From: Chitinophagaceae bacterium
GTDB taxonomy: Bacteria; Bacteroidota; Bacteroidia; Chitinophagales; Chitinophagaceae
NCBI GenBank assembly: GCA_947446645.1
Contig: CANFHA010000024.1
Span: 1 to 64,000 of the forward strand
DNA length: 64,000 nt
Direction: 5' to 3'
In this document: positions 1 through 7,102 of the stretch, one piece after another
Layout: each line of letters opens with the position of its first letter
How positions within the stretch are numbered: the stretch's first letter is position 1
The notes under the pieces: model-generated
Told to the model about the DNA's origin: nothing
Databases searched by the model: none
What the model saw: only the letters and a program-made list of their open reading frames with translations
Translations under genes and position numbers: made by a program

Positions 1-116
1 CCTCCTTTCCCGGTTAGACTTTTGCCCGAACGAAACTGCTCAAGGGCTTGCTTTTTGATTGACTCATAATCAATCGGTTCCTGCTTTTTCATATCCTGTG
101 TTTTAAAGTTAATCAT
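1..116 (-). CDS. IS256-family transposase, N-terminal fragment (runs off the window)
   Basis: The visible 38 residues start at ATG 116 (or ATG 92, in frame) and include the run YESIKKQALEQFRSGKSLTG. This resembles the start of IS256-type (mutator-like, DDE) transposases, where a KSLTGK motif is followed by the segment before the catalytic core. The catalytic residues are beyond the window, so activity cannot be judged. It lies just downstream of, and on the same strand as, the RtcR-like regulator. The alternative is a relict copy. The family call rests on the N-terminal resemblance alone. Confidence 0.6.
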   Translation of the reverse strand, partial: MINFKTQDMKKQEPIDYESIKKQALEQFRSGKSLTGKG

Positions 117-148
117 TTAACTTCTGACACAGTTTATTTTACAGTCTC
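1..148 (-). mobile_element. One end of an IS256-family insertion sequence, cut by the window edge
   Basis: Only the 5' end of the element is in view. It carries the first codons of a transposase (116 down to 1) plus about 30 bases outside them, read on the minus strand as GACTGTAAAATAAACTGTG. That stretch lies directly against the stop codon of the RtcR-like gene and is a plausible terminal inverted repeat, but the other end is outside the window, so the boundary near 145-150 is inferred. Confidence 0.5.
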
Positions 149-1883
149 ACTCCTGAAAGTGCTTAACAGCTGACTTCCTACCATTGAATCTTTTTATTGC
201 CCAATCCTGTAATTCAAATAAATAGTCAGCTTTCATTTCAGTCGTTGTTTGGTTATCATGGAAATTAAATTTTACAATTTGTGGGATAGTGGAATGATAC
301 TTTTCAAATTCGGCTTTAGCATAATTAAATGCTGTAGTTTCTGAAATCAACTTTTTTGTTTCTTCGTCAAATTGGCTAAAAACATTGTAATACATTGCTA
401 TTTTCTGCAAATCACGAAAATTCCCATAAAGTGGCAATTTTTTAAGCCAATTTATCATTTCGCTTTCCGTAGGTGGTGCCGGTTTCCCTTTAAATTTTAA
501 GCCGTGCCATATATTTTCCCAGTCGGAAATTCTATCTTCTGTAGTGTCTCTTAGTGGGGGGATATTAACCACATGTTGAACAATCCTATCATAAAAGTCA
601 GGCAGCAAATCGTTCTTTAATTCCGCAATAGATTTATTGGTTGCAAAAATAATTTTCAACTCTACTTTTTTCTCATCATTACTACCAATCCTCCTGATAG
701 ACATTTTATTATTCTTATCAGTTTGCAATGCCTTCATGAGTTTTGCTTGAACCAGCTTTGACAGATGATGTATTTCATCTAAAAATAGAATACCATTATC
801 CGCTTCAAATAACAATCCTTTTCTCTCACTAACACCGGTGAAAGTTCCTTTTTCAACACCAAACAATTCAGCTTCGGCTTTATCATCATCGGCAAAGGAA
901 GCGCAGTTTGCCTCCTTAAATGGAATTTTAGGATCAATTTTATTTTTCGCATCCCCTGCTAACTGTGATTTGCCTATACCTCTTTCCCCTATTAATAAAA
1001 TAGAAAAACCAGTACCCAAAAAAACATTGATTTTCTTAGATACCAATGCTCTTGACGGTGACTGAGTGTCCTTGTAAATAGGAAATTCAGAACTGATTTT
1101 TGAAATTAATTTTGGAGATATTTCATTAATAGAAAACTTCTTAAACCGCTCCTTTAGGGCATCATTTTTATCGTCATAGGTCTTAATGAATCGGGTATTT
1201 TCCGGCAATTGTCCTGCCTCGGCTAAAATGTGCCATACAACCTGTGTTTCGCTACTTCCCAATGATACATTGATAATGATTTGTGAGTCTCTTTGTTTCG
1301 TAAAATATTTGTTTGCCCATTCATTCATCTTTTGAGCGATTAGTTTTTCATCTCTCAAATCGTTTACGTCTAACTCAATAACCTTAAATTTTCCGGTATA
1401 ATATTCTTTGAAATTGCTATACACAGACAACCACTTTAACTGCTCCACAAGTGGATAGTGTTGTATGTTCCGCCATATGAGTAGTTTAAAATCAGATATT
1501 TTCTCTGGATAGTTGGTTTGTACAAATTCGATTTCTCTTTCAAGATCATAACATATATCTGACTTGATGATTTCACGCCATACAACTTCCAAGCCAGCAT
1601 TAATAATTAAATCATCTTCAAGAATTGTGTTTTTATAACTAAATCGCCGACTTGATAAATTATCAAATGCACTTTGCTTGGCAATTAAGTATATCACTTC
1701 GTCAAAAACGAACCCACTTCTTCCATTATATGTATCGAAAACGGAATTCAATTCTGTTTGATTGAGTTCTTTTACAAAGATATTATCAGGTATTGCCCCC
1801 AATAAATAGAACTCACTTAGGATATGTTTCAGGTAAGCAACGCCATGTGTTGTATAATGCCATGTAATGTATGTATTTTTCAT
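147..1883 (-). CDS. RtcR-like sigma54 activator with CARF-like sensor region
   Basis: This 578-residue protein is a bacterial enhancer-binding ATPase. The AAA+ core shows Walker A GERGIGKS (about 299-306), the sigma54-contacting loop as GTFTGV (346-351, a variant of GAFTGA), Walker B GILFLDE (364-370) and the sensor II motif GNFRDL (487-492). The first 280 residues are not a receiver or GAF domain. The segment NVSLGSSETQ (205-214), followed by VVWHILAEAG, resembles the CARF-like ligand pocket of RtcR, the activator of the rtcBA RNA-repair operon. ATG 1883 is chosen because the TTG upstream at 1901 overlaps the promoter. The protein ends at WAIKRFNGRKSAVKHFQE, where a Fis-type HTH would be expected to continue, and the stop abuts the IS end, so the DNA-binding domain may be clipped. 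It is divergent from the operon at 1999-6798, its likely target. The ATPase call is firm; the ligand is unknown. Confidence 0.85.
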   Translation of the reverse strand: MKNTYITWHYTTHGVAYLKHILSEFYLLGAIPDNIFVKELNQTELNSVFDTYNGRSGFVFDEVIYLIAKQSAFDNLSSRRFSYKNTILEDDLIINAGLEVVWREIIKSDICYDLEREIEFVQTNYPEKISDFKLLIWRNIQHYPLVEQLKWLSVYSNFKEYYTGKFKVIELDVNDLRDEKLIAQKMNEWANKYFTKQRDSQIIINVSLGSSETQVVWHILAEAGQLPENTRFIKTYDDKNDALKERFKKFSINEISPKLISKISSEFPIYKDTQSPSRALVSKKINVFLGTGFSILLIGERGIGKSQLAGDAKNKIDPKIPFKEANCASFADDDKAEAELFGVEKGTFTGVSERKGLLFEADNGILFLDEIHHLSKLVQAKLMKALQTDKNNKMSIRRIGSNDEKKVELKIIFATNKSIAELKNDLLPDFYDRIVQHVVNIPPLRDTTEDRISDWENIWHGLKFKGKPAPPTESEMINWLKKLPLYGNFRDLQKIAMYYNVFSQFDEETKKLISETTAFNYAKAEFEKYHSTIPQIVKFNFHDNQTTTEMKADYLFELQDWAIKRFNGRKSAVKHFQE

Positions 1884-1887
1884 TTTA

Positions 1888-1895
1888 CAAAGGTA
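1888..1895 (-). promoter_or_regulatory. -7 element TACCTTTG of the RtcR-like gene
   Basis: TACCTTTG on the minus strand fits the Bacteroidota TAnnTTTG element and ends four bases before ATG 1883, so the transcript would be nearly leaderless. No good TTG is seen 19-20 bases upstream. It lies in an inverted repeat, AAGGTA-N6-TACCTT (1890-1907), that could be an operator. Confidence 0.45.
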
Positions 1896-1945
1896 GTACA
1901 ATACCTTATAGGTAATTTAAGTTGAAATGAACTTTTAAACAGCAG

Positions 1946-1956
1946 TTGATAATCAA
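1946..1956. promoter_or_regulatory. Palindrome TTGATAATCAA between regulator and operon
   Basis: A short perfect dyad lies about 25 bases upstream of the candidate -24 element. It is a possible binding site for the divergent regulator, although enhancer sites of this family usually lie further away. The base pairing is directly seen; the role is a guess. Confidence 0.25.
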
Positions 1957-1980
1957 TTAGTTATGATGCAATTCTTTAGA

Positions 1981-1996
1981 TGGCATAGTAATTGAC
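1981..1996 (+). promoter_or_regulatory. Candidate sigma54 (-24/-12) promoter of the island operon
   Basis: The sequence TGGCATAGTAATTGAC matches TGGCAC-N5-TTGCA with GG and the -12 G at the required spacing of ten bases. Deviations are T for C in the -24 box and GA instead of GC at -12. Transcription would start near 2007, downstream of the first possible ATG (1999), which argues that translation of the first gene begins at ATG 2026. Its location between a sigma54 activator and a divergent operon supports the call. Confidence 0.5.
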
Positions 1997-1998
1997 TT

Positions 1999-2325
1999 AT
2001 GATTAATAAGAAAATAGCAATACACATGCAAAACCAAATTTTGGAATTTTACTTAACGCACCATTTTATGCTTCAGGGTTGGGATAGAAGCATTGATAAG
2101 GCAATGCTGTATAAAGTCTTGCCTTATGTTTCAGCCAGTAAAGAAGGCAAAAAACTTGCAATAGTTATGCCGTCATTCCTTTCTCAAAAAGGAATACCGC
2201 CGAAAGAAGAAAAGTGTTTAGTAATTGTACTCCTACAAAATCTACTAAAAACAGCTTACTGGTGCGACCATCCCAACTATTTATTCAAAAAAGAAAAACA
2301 ATCAGAATTTCAAATCATATACTAA
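1999..2325 (+). CDS. Hypothetical small protein, first gene of the sigma54-linked operon
   Basis: This encodes 108 residues from ATG 1999, or 99 residues from ATG 2026 if the -24/-12 promoter at 1981 is real. I do not recognise a family. There is no signal peptide or membrane segment. The C-terminal third has a hydrophobic stretch (KCLVIVLLQNLL) followed by an aromatic, Cys- and His-containing segment, YWCDHPNYLFKKEK. Its stop overlaps the next start as TAATG (2323-2327), implying translational coupling to the GT4-radical SAM protein. Possible roles are a small partner protein or a modification substrate; neither can be shown from sequence. The codon use is A/T-rich like the rest of the island. 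Confidence 0.65.
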   Translation: MINKKIAIHMQNQILEFYLTHHFMLQGWDRSIDKAMLYKVLPYVSASKEGKKLAIVMPSFLSQKGIPPKEEKCLVIVLLQNLLKTAYWCDHPNYLFKKEKQSEFQIIY

Positions 2326-4628
2326 TGCACATACTAAAAATCATACATGGCTACCCACCAAATTACAATGCCGGCTCAGAAGTTTACAGCCAATCCGTTT
2401 GCAACGAACTTTCTAAACGGCATCAGGTATCCATATTTACACGAGAAGAAAACCCTTATGCGCCTGATTTTGGCATCAGGCATGAAAAACAGAATGATCA
2501 ACTTGATTTATTCTTTGTAAATAATCCACAAGGCAAAGATGGATACCGGCATAAACAAATTGATGAAAGCTTTGCCGCACTCATTAAAGAATTAAAGCCG
2601 GACGTTGCTCATATCGGGCATCTCAACCACCTCTCAACCGGAATTGTAGATGAACTCAACCGATGTAAAATTCCAATCGTTTTCACTTTGCATGACTTTT
2701 GGCTGATGTGTCCAAGAGGACAATTTTTAACTCGCAGCATTGGGCAAGAAAATAATTTTCAATTATGTTCAGGACAACAAAATGCCAAATGTGCAACGGA
2801 CTGCTACAAGGTATATTTCAGTGGTAAGGAAGAAAATATACGGCAGGATATTGAACAATGGAGTAATTGGGTTCACCAAAGAATGATCGAAACAAAATCC
2901 ATAATTGATAAAGTGGATTTATTCATAGCCCCATCAAACTACTTGCGCAATCGTTTTATCAACGATTTTTCGATTCCTGATAACAAAATTATTTATTTGG
3001 ATTATGGCTTTCCAACAGAATATTTGACACTATCAAAGCAATCAGAAAAGGAAAGGAATTTTACGTTCGGTTATATCGGCACTCACATTCCGGCAAAAGG
3101 GATTAACCAACTCATTGAAGCATTTAAGCAAATAGAAGAACCAGCTACCCTAAAAATATATGGCAGGAATAATGGACAAAGTACAGATGCTTTAAAACAG
3201 ATGGCTGCAACCGCTAAAAACAAAATTGAATTTGCCGGAGAATATATCAACCACAACATGGCAAATGATGTTTTTTCTCATGTTGATTGTATTGTAGTCC
3301 CATCAATATGGGTTGAAAATTCCCCGCTTGTAATACATGAGGCCCAGGCTTGCAATATTCCGGTTATAACAGCAAATTTTGGAGGAATGGCCGAGTATGT
3401 TCAGCATAAAGTAAATGGGCTTTTGTTTGAACACAGGAATAAAAATTCTTTGGCTGAACAAATGAAGTTTGCCCTGAATAACCCTGAATTATTAAAACGC
3501 TATGGCGAAAGAGGCTATTTATTAGCCGAGAACGGAAATGTGACGACTATTTATGACCATTGTAATGAATTACTAAACATTTACCAATCATTGATTGCTC
3601 CGAAAAGCTTCTGGAGAATCACAATTGATACCAATCCTGAAGATTGCAATTTGAAATGCATTATGTGCGAAGAACACAGCCCTTATAGTGATTTCATACC
3701 GACACTATTCAAAGAAACAGGTGTTAAACGCAGAAGAATGGAATTTAGGATTGTCGAAGATATTTTTCTACAAGCGGAAAAATTACGTGTAAAAGAAATA
3801 ATTCCATCTACAATGGGAGAACCCTTGCTCTACAAAGAGTTTGACAAAATATTTACTATCGCAAGAACAAAGAATATAAAAATTAACCTTACTACCAATG
3901 GAACATTCCCTAAGAAAACTGTTGCAGAATGGGCAGAATTAATTGTACCCAACACAACCGATGTAAAGATTAGTTGGAACGGGGCAACTAAAGAAACCGC
4001 AGAAAAGGTGATGCTTGGCATTGACTTTGAAAAGGCTATTGAAAATGTGAGGGAATTTATCACATACCGGGATGAACACTTTGCAAATACCGGGTATTTC
4101 TGCCGGGTAACATTTCAGTTAACCTTCATGCAAAACAATATGCACGAATTGGCTGATATAGTTAAGCTGGCTGCATCGCTTGGTGTTGACAGAGTTAAAG
4201 GGCATCAGCTTTGGGCGCACTTTGATGAAATAAAAAACCTTTCAATGAAGACATCAACTGAGAGTATAAATAGTTGGAATTTGTTTGTGCAGCAGGCATA
4301 CGATGCTCAAGAGAAATACAGAAAACCAAACGGCGAAAAAGTGATTTTGGAAAACGTTACTCCTCTTACCTGTAATGAAAATAAAGCAGTACCGGATGAG
4401 TACGAATGTCCGTTCCTAAATAAGGAACTATGGATCTCTGCAACCGGAAAAATATCTCCCTGTTGCGCACCTGACAATCTAAGGAAATCATTAGGCGATT
4501 TTGGCAATATTAACGAAACAACCATAGAAGATGTATTGCGAAGTACCACCTACAAGGAACTCGCAAAAAACTATAAATCGAAACCGCTTTGTATGACATG
4601 CAATATGCGCAAGCCACGTTCGAAGTAA
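2325..4628 (+). CDS. GT4 glycosyltransferase fused to radical SAM/SPASM-like enzyme
   Basis: This 767-residue fusion has a GT-B (GT4) glycosyltransferase in residues 1 to about 420. It shows the N-terminal nucleotide-fold start IIHGYPPNYNAGSEVY and the retaining-enzyme EX7E motif within ENSPLVIHE. A radical SAM domain follows, with the [4Fe-4S] motif CNLKCIMC (Cys441, 445, 448), and the C-terminal tail has further cysteines (SPCCAPDN and PLCMTCNMRK) like a SPASM/twitch auxiliary cluster region. ATG 2325 is chosen over an in-frame ATG at 2214 because it overlaps the preceding stop (TAATG) and begins the GT fold directly. Known GT4 enzymes move sugars from nucleotide donors, and radical SAM/SPASM enzymes often modify peptides or sugars. 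Having both in one chain suggests one substrate is both glycosylated and radically modified, which is inference. Confidence 0.85.
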   Translation: MHILKIIHGYPPNYNAGSEVYSQSVCNELSKRHQVSIFTREENPYAPDFGIRHEKQNDQLDLFFVNNPQGKDGYRHKQIDESFAALIKELKPDVAHIGHLNHLSTGIVDELNRCKIPIVFTLHDFWLMCPRGQFLTRSIGQENNFQLCSGQQNAKCATDCYKVYFSGKEENIRQDIEQWSNWVHQRMIETKSIIDKVDLFIAPSNYLRNRFINDFSIPDNKIIYLDYGFPTEYLTLSKQSEKERNFTFGYIGTHIPAKGINQLIEAFKQIEEPATLKIYGRNNGQSTDALKQMAATAKNKIEFAGEYINHNMANDVFSHVDCIVVPSIWVENSPLVIHEAQACNIPVITANFGGMAEYVQHKVNGLLFEHRNKNSLAEQMKFALNNPELLKRYGERGYLLAENGNVTTIYDHCNELLNIYQSLIAPKSFWRITIDTNPEDCNLKCIMCEEHSPYSDFIPTLFKETGVKRRRMEFRIVEDIFLQAEKLRVKEIIPSTMGEPLLYKEFDKIFTIARTKNIKINLTTNGTFPKKTVAEWAELIVPNTTDVKISWNGATKETAEKVMLGIDFEKAIENVREFITYRDEHFANTGYFCRVTFQLTFMQNNMHELADIVKLAASLGVDRVKGHQLWAHFDEIKNLSMKTSTESINSWNLFVQQAYDAQEKYRKPNGEKVILENVTPLTCNENKAVPDEYECPFLNKELWISATGKISPCCAPDNLRKSLGDFGNINETTIEDVLRSTTYKELAKNYKSKPLCMTCNMRKPRSK

Positions 4629-4666
4629 AAAGCTGAATCCATTATTCAAAAATTTTAAAAAAATAA

Positions 4667-6094
4667 ATGAAACAGATAAAAACGATTGACCGGCTAAAAT
4701 ACATTATTCCTACCATTGCAGGTATTGAAGTTGCATTGTTGTATGGATCATTTGGCAGGAAGGAAGCAACTCCAAATTCAGATATTGATATTCAGTTTTT
4801 GGTAAATGATGATTTTGAGGCAAATACTTTGATTGATGAACTTCATAGGGTATTTGCGGAAGAAATTCAATACATCATTGAGGTAACTATGAGAAATAAA
4901 GTGGTTGCTTATTTTAAATATCAACCTAAAATTGAGTTTGCGATTTGTACCAACCTTTCAGAAATTAATCGGAATTACATTGGTTCGGAAATTACGAATA
5001 TTGTGGAAACAGTTCTTTATGAAAAGCAACCAGCAAGGCACGATATTATTCGTTACCTGCATCGTATTGTTAAAGAGCATAAAGAGAACTGTAAGTCAAG
5101 CGTAAAGATGATTGCTGATTTAACCGACAAATTTGTTTACGAATTTGAAAGCTGTTCCTGTATGCATAGGAGAAGTGACGGTTACCAATTTTATTTTTTT
5201 TACAATATTGCTTTACAAATTGCTATTCAATTAAATCACTTTTCCAAAGGGTACACTAAGTTCAATTTCCTTCCTAAGTATTTTATTGCAAATGTTTTAA
5301 CCAAAGAAGAACAGGAAATTTTTTATGAGCTAAAGGGTACGTTGTTTTTGCCTGATGCTAATCAGCAAAAGAGAAAATTGCTTGATTTCTTTTATTCAGC
5401 TATCAAAACATTAGTTACACCTGAAAACCTAAATGACACCAAAAGGTTTTGTGAATGGATATACAATAGAGATTTCCTATGGAATTTCAGAGATATAAGT
5501 ACACACAACGCTAAAATAAAAAGTGGCAGAATTTTTAGAACGGCTACGATGACATTATTTCAGGATGAAGATAGATTTAACGAATTGCTCAAGGAAAAGA
5601 ACATCAAAACTGTAATTGATTTAAGAGCAGACAAGGAAATTGATGAAAAACCATACTCAGAGCAAACCCTGACCAAATTCAAATACATTAAAGCACAGCT
5701 TGACCCGTGGAATCAACCGGACTGGTTTAAACAAAATCATAATCAGGGGACAAATGAAGAAATTGCTTACCGCTTTTTTGCTATTGGATGCAATGACAAA
5801 ATCAAACACGCTTTAGAAGCAATTATTGATGAGGACAGCGGTTCGGTTGCTATCCATTGTTTTGCCGGAAAAGACAGAACGGGAATCTTTATATCAATTT
5901 TACATTTGCTTGTGGACACTCCAAAGGAATTTATTTACGCTGATTATTTAGCAAGTGAAGTTGATGTAAGCCTTACGCGCTTAAACTTAGTTCTTGACAT
6001 AATAAGTAATAGCGGTGGAATTGAGCCTTATTTAATTTCTTGTGGAATATCTGAAAACCAAATTTTAAAACTCAAAGAAAAATTACTAAACTGA
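4667..6094 (+). CDS. Nucleotidyltransferase-tyrosine phosphatase fusion protein
   Basis: This is a 475-residue two-domain protein. Residues 1 to about 110 carry a minimal polymerase-beta-type nucleotidyltransferase signature, GSFGRKEATPNSDIDIQF (from about 27), with the G-S and paired-aspartate residues used for metal and NTP binding. A helical linker follows. From about residue 275 the protein matches bacterial tyrosine/dual-specificity phosphatases: NFRDIS, a GRIFRTA segment, VIDLRADKE, and the catalytic loop HCFAGKDRTG with Cys398 and Arg404. It starts 38 bases after the GT4-radical SAM gene and overlaps the WG-repeat gene (TGATG). Attachment and removal of a nucleotide or phosphate by one polypeptide would suit a switchable modification, but the target is unknown. 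The domain calls are strong; the joint role is inference. Confidence 0.85.
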   Translation: MKQIKTIDRLKYIIPTIAGIEVALLYGSFGRKEATPNSDIDIQFLVNDDFEANTLIDELHRVFAEEIQYIIEVTMRNKVVAYFKYQPKIEFAICTNLSEINRNYIGSEITNIVETVLYEKQPARHDIIRYLHRIVKEHKENCKSSVKMIADLTDKFVYEFESCSCMHRRSDGYQFYFFYNIALQIAIQLNHFSKGYTKFNFLPKYFIANVLTKEEQEIFYELKGTLFLPDANQQKRKLLDFFYSAIKTLVTPENLNDTKRFCEWIYNRDFLWNFRDISTHNAKIKSGRIFRTATMTLFQDEDRFNELLKEKNIKTVIDLRADKEIDEKPYSEQTLTKFKYIKAQLDPWNQPDWFKQNHNQGTNEEIAYRFFAIGCNDKIKHALEAIIDEDSGSVAIHCFAGKDRTGIFISILHLLVDTPKEFIYADYLASEVDVSLTRLNLVLDIISNSGGIEPYLISCGISENQILKLKEKLLN

Positions 6095-6798
6095 TGAATT
6101 GGAATGAGATAAAAGTATCGGCAGATAACACGCACTTCCTTTTTGATAACCAGCCCATTTATGGAAAATATTTTGATGCGGTATTAAAGTTTCATGCTCC
6201 CGGTATAGCACCGGTAAAAGATACTACCGGAGCATACCATATTGATGCACATGGCAATCCATTTTATTCCGATAGGTATCAAAGAACTTTCGGTTACTAC
6301 TGTAATAGATCAGCGGTGATGAAAGGTGAGAAATGGTTTCATCTCAATGAAAGAGGAGAAAGAGCCTATTCTGAAGTGTTTTCCTGGATCGGCAATTATC
6401 AGGAAAATATTTGCACTGTTCGTGATGAGAAGAATAGATACTTTCATATTGACCTACACGGCATTAAAATATACACAGAATACTACGTGTATTGTGGCGA
6501 CTTTAAAGACGGATATGCTTGTGTAAAAAAGAGCAATGGGCTATGGTGCCATATAGACATTTGCGGTAACAAGCTTAATGAAAAGGAGTTTTTCGACTTG
6601 AACATTTTTCATAAAAACTATGCAACAGCAAAAGATCGGATGGGTTGGCATCATATTGATAAAGCTGGGAATGAATTATACAACCAAAGGTATTTAGCGG
6701 CTGAACCATTTTATAATGGCTATGCCTTGGTAACCAATTTCGATTGCCAGAAAACAATAATAAACGAACATGGAAACTTAGTCTTAGTATTGGGCTAA
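6094..6798 (+). CDS. WG-repeat-like protein
   Basis: This protein has 234 residues made of about six imperfect repeats of 30-40 residues, each with an aromatic-His-Ile-Asp core followed by a Gly-Asn/Gly turn: YHIDAHGNPFY, WFHLNERGERAY, YFHIDLHGIKIY, CHIDICGNKLN, HHIDKAGNELYN. This matches the general plan of WG/KWG repeat proteins, which fold as beta-rich, propeller-like scaffolds. No signal peptide is seen, so it is probably cytoplasmic. Its start overlaps the stop of the phosphatase fusion (TGATG at 6092-6096), so it is the last coupled gene of the operon. A role as adaptor or substrate-recognition scaffold for the two fusion enzymes is plausible but not shown. Confidence 0.75.
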   Translation: MNWNEIKVSADNTHFLFDNQPIYGKYFDAVLKFHAPGIAPVKDTTGAYHIDAHGNPFYSDRYQRTFGYYCNRSAVMKGEKWFHLNERGERAYSEVFSWIGNYQENICTVRDEKNRYFHIDLHGIKIYTEYYVYCGDFKDGYACVKKSNGLWCHIDICGNKLNEKEFFDLNIFHKNYATAKDRMGWHHIDKAGNELYNQRYLAAEPFYNGYALVTNFDCQKTIINEHGNLVLVLG

Positions 6799-7102
6799 CA
6801 GTCCCTCTCAAAGAGCTGATTGTCAATGAGATGTTTATTCTAATTCAGACGCAGCACCTCACTTGAATATTTCTTTCAAAGAGAATATTTGATCGAAAAA
6901 CGACATCAACCGGTTCGATAATTCGTCGGGGGAGTCCACAAAAATGAGGAAGGGTGCGCAGAGCGTGAGCGATGCCACCCTTTCTCATTTACCCTCAGTC
7001 CCGCTCTTTTTCGCTCTCTGAAAAAAAGTTCAACATATTCCGCTCCTCAGCACACTTTGAAATTTGGAATAGCGGAACCGCTGATTTATTTCAATTTCTA
7101 CT
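6799..7102. other. Intergenic region between island operon and a broken gene
   Basis: There is no coding potential. The only structured element is a long hairpin at 6942-6990. The stretch marks the edge of the A/T-rich island, but no direct repeats, integrase or tRNA that would define an attachment site were seen. Confidence 0.5.
6942..6990. terminator. Long hairpin at the convergent island boundary
   Basis: A 15-bp stem (6942-6956 pairing 6976-6990, one G-T wobble) encloses a 19-base loop. On the minus strand it is followed by ATTTTTG, so it could terminate the broken minus-strand gene; from the other side it could end the island operon. Confidence 0.45.

Noticed and set aside
6890-6940. 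GGTTCGATAATTC near 6911 as part of a tRNA T-arm
   Set aside because: No acceptor, D or anticodon stems could be found around it.
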